Shown: positions 24,434 through 32,937 of the stretch, in pieces
Layout of the letters: each line of letters begins with the position of its first letter
Position numbering within the stretch: position 1 is the first letter of the stretch
Assembly: GCA_003139615.1 (NCBI GenBank)
Contig: PLJH01000137.1
Location: 485 to 46,920 of the forward strand
Direction: 5' to 3'
Length of the DNA stretch: 46,436 nt
Source of the DNA: Alphaproteobacteria bacterium
GTDB lineage: Bacteria; Pseudomonadota; Alphaproteobacteria; Micropepsales; Micropepsaceae
The notes under the pieces: generated by a model
What the model was told of the DNA's origin: nothing
Databases searched by the model: none
Seen by the model: the letters and a program-made list of their open reading frames with translations, nothing else
Position numbers and translations under genes: made by a program

Positions 24434-26836
24434 CTAAAACAGCCACCAGCCGTCGAGGCGGATGGGGCGAAGGATGCGGGGGCGCGCGAACCAGGTGAGG
24501 CGGTCGGCGACCTTGCGGTTGAATGTGCCGCGTGGGAAACCGCCGCCGGCGCGCAACGCGCCCGCCTTCATGCCCGTCAACACTTCGATCGCTTCGTCGA
24601 CTGTCTCGACTGCATACACGGCAAAGCGCCCTGCCCGCACGGCCTCGACCACGTCGTCGCGCAGCATGAGGTTCGAGACATTCGCCTTCGGCACGATCAC
24701 GCCGTTGCCTTTCGCCAGCCCCCGCATCGCGCAGATATCGAAAAAACCTTCGACTTTTTCCGTCGCGCCGCCGATGGGCTGGATCGCGCCGTGCTGGTTG
24801 ATCGAGCCCGTGATCGCGATGCCCTGCTTGAGCGGCACATCCGCAATCGCGGACAGGATCGCAATCAGCTCAGCCGCCGAGGCGCTGTCGCCGTCGATAG
24901 GCCCATAGGATTGCTCGAACGCGACGCTTGCCGAAAGCGAAAGCGCGCGATTGATCGAATAGTGACCGTTCAGATAACCCGAAAGAATCTGCACGCCTTT
25001 GAGATGCGTGGGGCCGCTGAATTGGGCGAGCCGCTCGATATCCGTCACGCCGCCATTGCCGGGACGCACCTGCGCGGTGATGCGCGCAGGCAGACCGAAC
25101 GCAAAACCGGGCGTACTCAGAACCGTGATGCCGTTCACCTGACCCGTCTTCGCGCCGTCCGTGTCGATGAAGATGATGCGCCGCTTGACGAGTTCGTGTT
25201 CCAGCGCCTTCAAACGTCCTGCGCGGTCCTCGCGCGCGGCGACGGCCCGGCCGACATCTTCGGCGGAGATCAGCGAACGCCCGCCCTCGCCCGCGAAATG
25301 ATCCGCCTCGCGCAACAGGTCGGTGAGACGGCCCGTGCGCACGGTGATCTTCTCCGCATCGCCCGCCTGGCGCGCGGCTTCGTCGATCATGCGGGCCGCA
25401 CCCGCGCGATCAAGTTGCTTGAGCCCGTCAGTGCGCGCGACGCTGGCGAACAGGCGCAGCAACGCGCCGCAATTCGCATCGTCGCGATCGGCGGAGGTCG
25501 CGAAATCCGCATGCACCTTGAACTGATCCGCGAAATCCGGATCGAGCTCGCGCATGCGATAGTAAAGCCACGCCTCGCCGAACAGCACGATCTTGAGATC
25601 GAGCGGAATGGGCTGCGGCTGGATCGTCACCGTGTTGCTGCGATCCAAAATCTCCGCGAGGTTCTGGATCTTGATCGACGCCTCGCGCAGCGCACGTTTC
25701 AACGTCTCCCACGACACATCCTGCTGCAGCAGATCCATCGCATCGATCAGCAGGAACCCGCCATTCGCCTTGTGCAGCGAGCCCGGGCGAATGAACATGA
25801 AATCGGTGATGATGGTGACGAGCAGCGGCACATGCTCGACCTTGCCGACAAGGTTGGACAGCGACGGCAACGCCAGCGACACGACCGGCGCGCCCGCGAG
25901 CCCCGTATTGTCGACCAGCAGATTCACTTCGTAACGGTGAAACGGAACTTCGTTGCGATTTTCGTCCTTGGCCGTCGCCTTCGCGCTCGCCTGCAGCGCA
26001 TCGATATGCGCCATCACATCCCCGAACATCGCTTCCAGATGGCCATGCGCCTCGCGATTGGAATCGAACCGCGCGGCCAGCGGCTGCATGAGCTTGCGCA
26101 CTTCCGCTTCGCCCAGCTCGTGATCGAGCGCGCGCACCCGTTCGACCGTCTTGTCGCGCAGCGAACTCAACGCTTCCATCGTCTTCTCAAGCTGCTCGCG
26201 CAATTCGCGCGTGCGCTGCGTCAGCCGTTCGCGATCCGCCTTGGGCAGTTTGCGGTATTCGTCTTCCGAGAGCGCAAGCCCGTCGCGTTGCGGCGTGAAA
26301 TCGAAGCCGCCTTCGTCGCGCTCGATGAGCGAAAGACCTTGCGCTTCGGCAAGCCCGCGGATCTTGTCGAGCGCGCCTTGAACGGTCTGCTTGAATTCCT
26401 CTTCGATGGCACTCTTGCGGCGGCGATAATCCTCGCTCGCGAACAGGCGCGGCATCGCAGCCTTGAGCGTCTCCACGAACGCGCCCATTGCGGCCTTGAA
26501 CTGTGCGCCCTGGCCTGCGGGAAAGCGCAACGGCAGCGGGCGATGGGGCGCGGCGAAATTGTGGACGTAGCACCAGTCCGGCGAAGGCGGCATGGCGGCC
26601 GCCATCTTCTCCAGCGCGCGGCGGATGGAGGTGTGTTTGCCGCTGCCCTGGGGGCCGGCGACGAAAATGTTGTAACCCGGTTGGGCGATGCGGGCGCCGA
26701 ACGCCACCGCGCGCATGGCCCGCTGCTGGCCCACCGGCCCGTCGGACTCGGGCAGATTGGCCGTCGTCTCGAACGGCAGACGCGCCGGATCCGTCTTCAG
26801 GCGCAGCTTGTCCGCAGCCAGCGGCTTGACCGTCAT
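24434..26836 (-). CDS. Lon-type ATP-dependent protease (AAA_32/LonC-domain family)
   Basis: An 800-residue protein of the Lon-related family with an AAA module split by a coiled region. Walker A GPQGSGKHT is at 61-69; a long charged coiled coil spans about 150-260; a second ATPase segment has GGFLLIDAMDLL (Walker B-like, with Ala replacing Glu). The C-terminal Lon protease domain keeps the Ser-Lys dyad, S651 in IDGDSASAAEL and K694 in GGATEKVEGFF, 43 residues apart as in E. coli Lon. There is no N-terminal Lon substrate domain. It may degrade damaged proteins. The ATG at 26836 is preferred to a GTG at 26872. Confidence 0.88.
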   Translation of the reverse strand: MTVKPLAADKLRLKTDPARLPFETTANLPESDGPVGQQRAMRAVAFGARIAQPGYNIFVAGPQGSGKHTSIRRALEKMAAAMPPSPDWCYVHNFAAPHRPLPLRFPAGQGAQFKAAMGAFVETLKAAMPRLFASEDYRRRKSAIEEEFKQTVQGALDKIRGLAEAQGLSLIERDEGGFDFTPQRDGLALSEDEYRKLPKADRERLTQRTRELREQLEKTMEALSSLRDKTVERVRALDHELGEAEVRKLMQPLAARFDSNREAHGHLEAMFGDVMAHIDALQASAKATAKDENRNEVPFHRYEVNLLVDNTGLAGAPVVSLALPSLSNLVGKVEHVPLLVTIITDFMFIRPGSLHKANGGFLLIDAMDLLQQDVSWETLKRALREASIKIQNLAEILDRSNTVTIQPQPIPLDLKIVLFGEAWLYYRMRELDPDFADQFKVHADFATSADRDDANCGALLRLFASVARTDGLKQLDRAGAARMIDEAARQAGDAEKITVRTGRLTDLLREADHFAGEGGRSLISAEDVGRAVAAREDRAGRLKALEHELVKRRIIFIDTDGAKTGQVNGITVLSTPGFAFGLPARITAQVRPGNGGVTDIERLAQFSGPTHLKGVQILSGYLNGHYSINRALSLSASVAFEQSYGPIDGDSASAAELIAILSAIADVPLKQGIAITGSINQHGAIQPIGGATEKVEGFFDICAMRGLAKGNGVIVPKANVSNLMLRDDVVEAVRAGRFAVYAVETVDEAIEVLTGMKAGALRAGGGFPRGTFNRKVADRLTWFARPRILRPIRLDGWWLF

Positions 26837-27013
26837 ACCCACACGCCCCGTTTTGGGCCGGCCCCTGATCACCCGGACCTGTTGATCCTGGGACAGCCTG
26901 CCGGTTTAACCCTTCGACAGGCTCACTATAGCAAGGCCCGCGCCACGGGACAGGGTTTGGTGGTAACGGTCCCGCGATTCAGGGTAAACCCGCGAGATTT
27001 TCGAGTTCCCAAG
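26837..27013. other. Divergent promoter region with small inverted repeat
   Basis: Shared upstream region of the Lon-type and HD genes. It holds AGCCTG and CAGGCT arms around a CCTTCGACAGGCTCA-type sequence, a form seen in dispersed alphaproteobacterial repeats. No promoter could be placed with confidence. Confidence 0.35.
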
Positions 27014-27604
27014 ATGCCCCCCAAAGAACCACCCCGCGCCTGGCAGCGCATGCTCAGCGGCCGCCGGCTGGACCTGCTGAACCCCTCTCCGCTCGATGTT
27101 GAAATCGGGGATATCGCGCATGGCCTCGCGCGCGTGGCCCGCTGGAACGGCCAGACCTCCGGCGCGCATGCCTTCTCGGTGGCGCAGCATTGCGTGCTGG
27201 TCGAGCGGATCACGAGCGAGCTGCGCCCGCGTCTTGCCCGCGAGGCGCGCTTGGCCGCCCTCCTCCACGACGCGCCCGAATATGTGATCGGCGACCTCAT
27301 CAGCCCGTTCAAGGCGGCGGTGGGCATCGACTACAAGGATTTCGAATTGCGCCTGCTCGCCGCGATCCACATCCGCTTCGGCCTGCCGCCGAAAACGGGC
27401 AGCGAATTGGAGGGCGTCATCAAACGCGCCGACCTGATCGCCGCCTATTTCGAAGCAACGCAGCTTGCGGGCTTCGAACAGAAAGAAGCCCGCAGCTTTT
27501 TTGGCAGGCCGCCAAAAGGCATGCGCACACCGCGATTGACGCCGCTGGCGGTGGCGGATGCAGAGGGGTTGTTCTTGGAGAGGTTTCGGAAGTTGGCAGG
27601 GTAA
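27014..27604 (+). CDS. HD domain phosphohydrolase, YfbR-like
   Basis: A 196-residue HD-superfamily enzyme. The metal-binding residues are visible: H59 in SVAQHCVLV, H85-D86 in ALLHDAPEYVIGD and an Asp in IKRADLIAAYFEA. The layout (DIAHGLARVARWNGQTSG before the first His) is that of YfbR-type 5'-deoxynucleotidases and related phage-like HD hydrolases, which act on deoxynucleoside monophosphates. The ATG at 27014 opens the conserved region; a very long frame upstream is a shadow of the Lon-type gene. Confidence 0.85.
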   Translation: MPPKEPPRAWQRMLSGRRLDLLNPSPLDVEIGDIAHGLARVARWNGQTSGAHAFSVAQHCVLVERITSELRPRLAREARLAALLHDAPEYVIGDLISPFKAAVGIDYKDFELRLLAAIHIRFGLPPKTGSELEGVIKRADLIAAYFEATQLAGFEQKEARSFFGRPPKGMRTPRLTPLAVADAEGLFLERFRKLAG

Positions 27605-27668
27605 CTCCCGCACGCCGACGGCGGCTGTTGTGGTGAGATAGTTTCGTTTGAAATATCGGGACAGCCAA

Positions 27669-27712
27669 CGGATTCCCGTTCAACTCTCGCAATCGCAGAG
27701 TTGGGGAATCCG
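27669..27712. terminator. Bulged hairpin between convergent genes
   Basis: CGGATTCCC (27669-27677), a three-base bulge GTT, CAACTCT (27681-27687), a nine-base loop, AGAGTTG (27697-27703) and GGGAATCCG (27704-27712) make a 16-bp stem. It lies between the convergent HD gene and the secreted-protein gene. There is no clear T-tract, so termination is inferred from position and stem strength. Confidence 0.5.
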
Positions 27713-27751
27713 AAAGCTGTCGATCGATCCGGCAATCGTGGGCTCCGGCGC

Positions 27752-28378
27752 CTACTCGGAATCCTCATCCGGCAAAACGGCGTCGGGCGCGGAACCGGAT
27801 GATGCCGTTCCTGAAATGCCGAGCACGCAGGTGAAGCCCTCGACCGTGTATTGGAGCTTCGATCCTTTTCCGCTCGCAGTGGCCGCCGCGGTCAAGTCCT
27901 GCGGCGACGGACTGAAGCTTCCCGGATGCGTGAGCACTGCCGAGGTCCAGCTGTTCTTGGCCAGATAGCTCGTTTCGACGACGGTGACCGGGAGGCCGCT
28001 GAGGCTGAAGACATATGTCAGCGTCAGGATTTCGGCTGTCTTGCCCAAACTGATCTTCATCCTGCCCGGCGAGGCGTTCTCGTATGTCTTGCTGCCCACA
28101 ACCAATGTGACCGCGCCGGCGGGAATCCTGTACGTCGCCGATGTGGCCGTTTGCGATTTCGGGCTGATCGTTTCGTTGAGCAGCAAGGTTGCGGTCGCCG
28201 ATTTTCCATTGAGGCCCGCGATATCCGACCCGGCGAGAACCGGTCCGGCGGTTCCATCCAGGACGATTGTCAGCGTCGAGGGGTGCGGAGGGTTCGCTGT
28301 TTGCGATAATGCGGCGCCCGCCGACGCCAGAGATACGACAAGAACCAACGCCGAAACACCAAGCGCGCGTAATGACAT
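27752..28378 (-). CDS. Secreted hypothetical protein
   Basis: A 208-residue exported protein. Residues 1-25 form a signal peptide (SLRALGVSALVLVVSLASAGAALSQ). The mature part is Thr/Ser/Ala-rich and beta-like, with no family I recognise; two Cys-poor domains seem joined near residue 115. AGGAG five bases before the ATG at 28378 fixes the start and suggests strong translation. The next gene upstream (AraC) is on the same strand, 110 bases away. Confidence 0.75.
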   Translation of the reverse strand: MSLRALGVSALVLVVSLASAGAALSQTANPPHPSTLTIVLDGTAGPVLAGSDIAGLNGKSATATLLLNETISPKSQTATSATYRIPAGAVTLVVGSKTYENASPGRMKISLGKTAEILTLTYVFSLSGLPVTVVETSYLAKNSWTSAVLTHPGSFSPSPQDLTAAATASGKGSKLQYTVEGFTCVLGISGTASSGSAPDAVLPDEDSE

Positions 28379-28488
28379 GAAAACTCCTTTGAGATTTTTG
28401 TGAACCGGCATTCCCCGACGGGCCGATGCGGCCAGTCTTAGCCGTTCCGGCTGAGGCCTGACTTGGATGAATCGGACATCGGCATAGA

Positions 28489-29346
28489 TTAAGCGACCGA
28501 GGGAGGCTGGAGCCCCTGCATCGCCTGTCCGACGCTCGTGATGCGTGCAACGGCCGCCGGCTCGAGCATATCGCGACGAAGCGAAAAATACTCGGACGGA
28601 GGCATGCCCATGAATCTGTTAAAATCGCGCGAGAGATGCGATTGGTCGTAGTATCGCGCGTCGATCAGATCCGCCCACGGCCGATCGAGGTTTTGCCGGA
28701 GGATCGCGAGCGTTCGCAGGAAGCGCTGCCGCTGCAGCAGGAGCTTGGGCGGGAAGCCGAAGACGCGCAGGCTCAGGCGATGCGCTTGCCGCACGGAGAC
28801 GCCGAGCGCGGCGGCGAATTCCTCGACCGTGGCGATTTCCGGTTTCATCAAAACGGCATGGGCGAGCCCCACGATGTCGTCGCCGGGCGGACGCGCCGCC
28901 ATGCGCGCGAGGAAAAAGCTATCGAGTGCCGCTGCCCGCGCTTCGTGGTCCGGACAGGATCTGAGCTTGCCGAGTTCGGACGCCGCGATGTCTCCCATGA
29001 ACGCCGCGAGGGGAGCCACGTTGTCCGCGAGATCGGATGCCGGGCCATCCACGAGCGTGGCCCATCCATGGGGAAGAATGCCGACGCCGAGTCCGGCGCC
29101 GCCCTGGCCGCGAATGGAAACCGCGCGGCTGGTCGGGCCGAACAATTCCGGCGGCGACGCGGCGTTGCTCACGCTGCCGCCGAGCGTCCAGATGCCCCCC
29201 AACGCCAGCCGGATATTGGCCCATTCCGGGTGCATCAGATCGGCGATCGCCTCGCCATCTTCCGGTGGTTCGACGACATAATAGGCCGATATCGCCCGGC
29301 GCAATGACGGATGGGGAAGAAAGAAACTGACTGCCGCTTTGGGCAT
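28489..29346 (-). CDS. AraC family transcriptional regulator
   Basis: A 285-residue regulator with an N-terminal DUF6597-like sensor (FFLPHPSLRRAISAYYVVEPP and GILPHGWATLVDGPASDLADNV) and a C-terminal AraC DNA-binding domain at about 172-265: TVEEFAAALGVSVRQAHRLSLRVFGFPPKLLLQRQRFLRTL followed by the second helix-turn-helix WADLIDARYYDQSHLSRDFNRFMGMPPSEYF. The last part keeps the conserved YYDQSHLSRDF motif. Ligand and targets unknown; the secreted-protein gene downstream on the same strand is a candidate. Confidence 0.88.
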   Translation of the reverse strand: MPKAAVSFFLPHPSLRRAISAYYVVEPPEDGEAIADLMHPEWANIRLALGGIWTLGGSVSNAASPPELFGPTSRAVSIRGQGGAGLGVGILPHGWATLVDGPASDLADNVAPLAAFMGDIAASELGKLRSCPDHEARAAALDSFFLARMAARPPGDDIVGLAHAVLMKPEIATVEEFAAALGVSVRQAHRLSLRVFGFPPKLLLQRQRFLRTLAILRQNLDRPWADLIDARYYDQSHLSRDFNRFMGMPPSEYFSLRRDMLEPAAVARITSVGQAMQGLQPPSVA

Positions 29347-29417
29347 ATTCTTGACTATCCCTCAAAAACAGACGGTCGGCCTATCGGCGGACGTGCGCAA
29401 GGCCGCTTGCGGCGCGA

Positions 29418-29488
29418 GGGGGATGTGCGTTGGCTCCGCCTGCGCTTCGCTCGGCTTGGCGCTTCCCCCACGAGCGGGGAATAAGGAT
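29418..29488 (+). repeat. REP-like repeat, copy C
   Basis: Starts GGGGGATGTG, contains CTGCGCTTCGCTCGGC and ends in the hairpin-forming TTCCCCCACGAGCGGGGAATAAGGAT. It has the same layout and orientation as 30765-30834. The two lie on either side of the kelch gene. Confidence 0.65.
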
Positions 29489-29505
29489 CGACGGTTGAGG
29501 GATTC

Positions 29506-29564
29506 GGTGACAGTTACATCATTGAAACGATTTTAAAGCGCTTCCGGTGGGAAACGATGTCACC
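29506..29564. other. Long-spaced inverted repeat and GAAACGAT direct repeat
   Basis: GGTGACA (29506-29512) and TGTCACC (29558-29564) are inverted copies; GAAACGAT occurs twice between them (29524-29531 and 29551-29558). This lies between the REP-like copy C and the end of the kelch gene. It may be part of a dispersed repeat. Confidence 0.4.
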
Positions 29565-29610
29565 GTCGCGCCAATTGGCACGAAACCTTCGGCCCGCCAG
29601 AGCGCTTGTG

Positions 29611-30558
29611 TTACGGCACCAGGTCCTGATTGTTTCCTCTGACGCCGCTGCACCCGCCCTGGTTTGAGGTGCCCTGCACGTACACGATCCCACCGGCGAC
29701 CTCGGCGCTTTCGTAAGCAAGTCCGAGGGGCATGGCAGGCGAGTAAGCTTTCCAGCGGTTCTTCGTGGGATCGTAAACCTGCACCAGCGTCAGGGGGCAG
29801 CCGCCGTTCAGTCCGCCGAACACGTAAAATTGGTTCTTAAAGCGAACGCCGGCGGCGACGGTCACGGCCGTCGGCATATTCGCGATCGGTGTCCATGTGT
29901 TGCTGACGGGATCGTAGACCTGGGTCGTCGTGATGAGCGTGCCGCCCGCGTTGCTGTAAGCGGCCGTGTAAAGTTTGCCCGCGATGACGGCGGCACTGCC
30001 ATTGGTGGTCGCTACGGGCACACTTGCCAACGCGGTCCACATATCGGTCGCGGGATTGTAGACATCGAATGCCGTTCCGTCGCATTTCCCGTCGGTGCTG
30101 CACGCGGCCTGCACGTAAAGCTGGGAGCCGATGACGCCGGACACGCCTTCCGCGCTCGGCTGAGGCATGTTGGCCTTTTGCTTCCATTTGTTCGTGACCG
30201 GATCGTAGACGTAGAGGCTCTCGGTCCCGGTGCTGGTGGAGAGAGAATTCTGGCCGCCCGCAACATAGAGCCGGCCTTTGATCACGCCCGCGGAGCCGAA
30301 TGAAAGCGCTACGGGCATGGGGGCCAGGGTCGTCCAGGTATTTGTCGCGGTATCGTATGCCTGCAACGTCGTCGAAGGTGCCGACGAGTTGTAACCTCCG
30401 GCGACGTAAATGACGCCGCGGATCTCGCCGGCCATCGACGCATCGAGCGGCTGAATCTCGCTCGCCAGGGTGTTCCACTGTGCCGCCTGCCCCCCCGAAC
30501 TCCAAGTGATCGCACAAAACCCGGCCAACGCGATTGCAGTGTGACGAAGTCCGGCCAT
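29611..30558 (-). CDS. Secreted kelch-repeat protein
   Basis: A 315-residue exported protein with a signal peptide (1-25, ending SGGQA-A). At least five kelch units follow, each with a G-G or A-x-Y-x-N start and the spaced pair Y-D-x(3)-N-x-W-x(4)-M-P (YDPVTNKWKQKANMP, YNPATDMWTALASVP, YDPVSNTWTPIANMP, YDPTKNRWKAYSPAMP). It should form a beta-propeller outside the cytoplasm, perhaps binding sugar or protein. GAAGGA lies eight bases before the ATG. It is divergent from the 7TM gene, with about 400 bases between, and framed by REP-like copies C and D. Confidence 0.85.
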   Translation of the reverse strand: MAGLRHTAIALAGFCAITWSSGGQAAQWNTLASEIQPLDASMAGEIRGVIYVAGGYNSSAPSTTLQAYDTATNTWTTLAPMPVALSFGSAGVIKGRLYVAGGQNSLSTSTGTESLYVYDPVTNKWKQKANMPQPSAEGVSGVIGSQLYVQAACSTDGKCDGTAFDVYNPATDMWTALASVPVATTNGSAAVIAGKLYTAAYSNAGGTLITTTQVYDPVSNTWTPIANMPTAVTVAAGVRFKNQFYVFGGLNGGCPLTLVQVYDPTKNRWKAYSPAMPLGLAYESAEVAGGIVYVQGTSNQGGCSGVRGNNQDLVP

Positions 30559-30960
30559 GTTACTATATCCTTCCCGAAAGAAATCGACGTTTCCCCGGAT
30601 GACTCCGGCTTGGAGCAGACAGTATCGCTCTTTCGACGCTCCTTGATACCCCTCGTTCAAGAGGCCCTTGGCTTGTGGGAGTGAAGGCAAGTTCGTGGTC
30701 GGAGTCAGAACGCAGGGACGTGGGATATATTTTTCGACCCTCGGCCGAACGCGCGCGTGACACAGGGGGACGTGACGATGCCCCCCTGCGCCTCGCTTCA
30801 CTCGGCGCTTCCCGCACTCGTGGGGGATAAGGATGGGTGGCGTGCGTCGGCGCGATACCGTAGGCGGAAAGCTTCACATTGCTGTGACGCGCGCCGTCAA
30901 ACGATGCGCGGGAACTACCCAAGCGGAACGGGACGCGCCAGCATGACGAGGGGGTTTGTC
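30559..30960. other. Intergenic region between kelch and 7TM genes
   Basis: No gene seen in these 402 bases. They contain the REP-like copy D (30765-30834) and the upstream parts of two divergent genes. No promoter hexamers stood out. Confidence 0.5.
30765..30834 (+). repeat. REP-like repeat, copy D
   Basis: Starts GGGGGACGTG, contains CTGCGCCTCGCTTCACTCGG and ends TTCCCGCACTCGTGGGGGATAAGGAT. It matches copy C (29418-29488) in order and orientation, with a one-base length difference. Confidence 0.65.
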
Positions 30961-32331
30961 ATGCGATTTCGTCCGCTCCTAAAACTGCTCGCGCTGCTGG
31001 TGTTCGCTGTGTCGATCGCTGTCGCGCCGGCAATGGCGACTCCCGTTGCGATTTCGTTCGGGCCGTCCGTTATGCCGCTCAACGGTCCGTGGAAATTCCA
31101 TACGGGCGACGATGCGCGGTGGGCCGCGCAGGATTTCGACGACGGGAACTGGGAGACCGTCGATCTCACGCCGAAGCCGGGTGCGCATGACGGCGATGTC
31201 GGGCTCAGAAATTATGTTCCCGGCTGGCAGGCGAAAGGTCATCGCGGTTATACCGGTTTTGCGTGGTATCGCATGGTGGTGCACGTCGTCGCGTCCGGCG
31301 CCGACACGCTGTGGCTTGCGGGGCCGGCATCCGTCGACAATGGCTATCAGCTTTATTTCAACGGAAGGCTGATCGGCGGCATCGGCGATTTCGCGCGCAC
31401 GCCACCCGCGATCGTCAGCACTCAGCCGCGCATGTTTGCCCTGCCCCGTGTGTTGTGGACGGCGCGCAACGGCGAACTGAGCGGCGTCATCGCGTTTCGC
31501 GTTGCGCTCATCAAGGGGTTGTTGGCCGGGCCGGATTCCGGCGGCATCCATATCGCGCCGCTCCTCGGCAACGAAATGGGTGTCGGCGATCACACGCGCC
31601 TGGAATGGCTGCAGGCGGTCGAGGGCTACACCGTCGATGCGATCGAACCGATCCTGTTTCTTTTTCTCGCGATCATGGCGCTCAGCATTTTGAAGTTCGA
31701 TCCCCACCAGAGCTTCTATCCCTGGCTTGCAGCGGCGCTGATCCTTCTCGCGGCCGCGCGCGCGAACCAGCCGCTCTATTTCCTCGGCCAATTCGAAACG
31801 ATGTGGGGATTTGCGTTCTGGCGGTTGACGGTGATCGACCCGCTGGCGCTCGCCGCCTGGGCGATGGCGTGGCGCGCGGGTTTCGGGCTGCAGTCGGAAC
31901 GCTGGATCGCGATTGCCTGCGCGGTGCTGGCGGCCGCCTATATGGTCTCGCGCTATTTCGGCACCTCTTTGCTTTCGCCGGAATTGCCGCACGCGGCGAT
32001 CGTCGCTTTTGCTTCGATCGTGCAATGGACGCGATACGGATTCCTCGCATTGTTTTGTTACCTCGCCTATCGCGGGATTCGCATTGGGAACCGCGGAACC
32101 TGGTTCGCGATCCCGGCTCTTCTCAGCGTCGGCATCGGGTTGTTCGCGCAGGAGTTGAGCCTGATCGGCGTTCCGGGGATATGGTTTCCATTCGGCGTCG
32201 GCGTGTCGCGCACGGAATATGCCTATATCGCGCTCGATGTGTTGCTGTTTCTGTATCTGCTGTACCGGCTCTGGCAATTCGCGCCGCGCCGGAGCGGGGA
32301 CGCGCCGGTCGACACCGGCAATGCAGACTGA
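30961..32331 (+). CDS. Carbohydrate-binding-like domain fused to 7TM region
   Basis: A 456-residue membrane protein. A signal peptide (1-26) leads to a domain of about 170 residues that resembles the sugar-binding beta-sandwich of family 2 glycosidases (GPWKFHTGDDARWAAQDFDDGNWETVDL near 42-70, then Y-T-G-F-A-W-Y-R and GYQLYFNGRLIGGIGDF). Seven membrane helices follow (about 225-440), ending in a short tail without kinase, GGDEF or PP2C output. This is the layout of 7TMR-DISM receptors lacking an effector. GAGGGGG six bases before the ATG at 30961 favours it over the ATG at 30943. Confidence 0.75.
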   Translation: MRFRPLLKLLALLVFAVSIAVAPAMATPVAISFGPSVMPLNGPWKFHTGDDARWAAQDFDDGNWETVDLTPKPGAHDGDVGLRNYVPGWQAKGHRGYTGFAWYRMVVHVVASGADTLWLAGPASVDNGYQLYFNGRLIGGIGDFARTPPAIVSTQPRMFALPRVLWTARNGELSGVIAFRVALIKGLLAGPDSGGIHIAPLLGNEMGVGDHTRLEWLQAVEGYTVDAIEPILFLFLAIMALSILKFDPHQSFYPWLAAALILLAAARANQPLYFLGQFETMWGFAFWRLTVIDPLALAAWAMAWRAGFGLQSERWIAIACAVLAAAYMVSRYFGTSLLSPELPHAAIVAFASIVQWTRYGFLALFCYLAYRGIRIGNRGTWFAIPALLSVGIGLFAQELSLIGVPGIWFPFGVGVSRTEYAYIALDVLLFLYLLYRLWQFAPRRSGDAPVDTGNAD

Positions 32332-32412
32332 CTCGATGATCGCGCAATGCCCCGCAAATTCGCTTCCCCTGCGGCGCGGTCTCGTTTAGCAAGGTGTGCA
32401 GGAGTTTTGCCT

Positions 32413-32937
32413 ATGTCCATGATCCTCGTGACGCCGCTCTCCGCGGTCGAGGACACGATCCGTCGCTACCGGCCGTCACATATGATGACGCTGCTGTCGC
32501 CCGAACACATGATCGAAACGCCCGCGGGCATCGCACCGGCAAAGCATCTGCGCCTCGGCGTGAACGATGTGAGCGAGGTCGAGGCGGCGGATGTGCCGCC
32601 CTCCGAGCGGCACGTCGCGCAGCTCATCGAATTCGCGCGGGCGTGGCCGGCCGCATCGCCCCTGCTCGTGCATTGCTGGGCGGGCATCAGCCGCTCGACC
32701 GCCGCGGCCTATATCGTGCTGTGCGACCGGCTAGGGCCAGGCGCGGAAACGGCCATCGCACAGGCGCTGCGTTTGCGCGCGCCGCATGCCTATCCCAATT
32801 CGCTGATGATCAGTCTCGCCGATCGCGCGCTGAGCCGCGAAGGCCGCATGGTCCAGGCCGTCAACATGATGGGGCGCGGCAAAATCGTTGCCGAAGGCGA
32901 ATGTGTCGAGCTGCCGCTCGAACTGGCGGATATATGA
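32413..32937 (+). CDS. Tyrosine phosphatase family protein
   Basis: A 174-residue cytoplasmic protein with the phosphatase loop H-C-x5-R: H87-C88-WAGIS-R94-ST. C88 would be the nucleophile. The Asp general acid is probably in the NDVSEVEA loop (51-58). It belongs to the small alphaproteobacterial dual-specificity-like group. AGGAG lies eight bases before the ATG. Its last four bases (ATGA) overlap the start of the NadQ-like gene, so both are made together. The natural substrate is unknown; phosphoprotein, phosphoinositide or nucleotide are all possible. Confidence 0.87.
   Translation: MSMILVTPLSAVEDTIRRYRPSHMMTLLSPEHMIETPAGIAPAKHLRLGVNDVSEVEAADVPPSERHVAQLIEFARAWPAASPLLVHCWAGISRSTAAAYIVLCDRLGPGAETAIAQALRLRAPHAYPNSLMISLADRALSREGRMVQAVNMMGRGKIVAEGECVELPLELADI

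Noticed and set aside
24359..27604. Uninterrupted plus-strand frame of 1081 codons
   Set aside because: It is mostly the antisense shadow of the Lon-type gene (Arg/His-rich product without a known domain). Only its last 196 codons, from 27014, are a real gene (HD hydrolase).
30979..32277. 432-codon minus-strand frame inside the 7TM gene
   Set aside because: The opposite strand encodes a signal peptide, soluble domain and seven helices with a strong ribosome binding site; this frame is its shadow.
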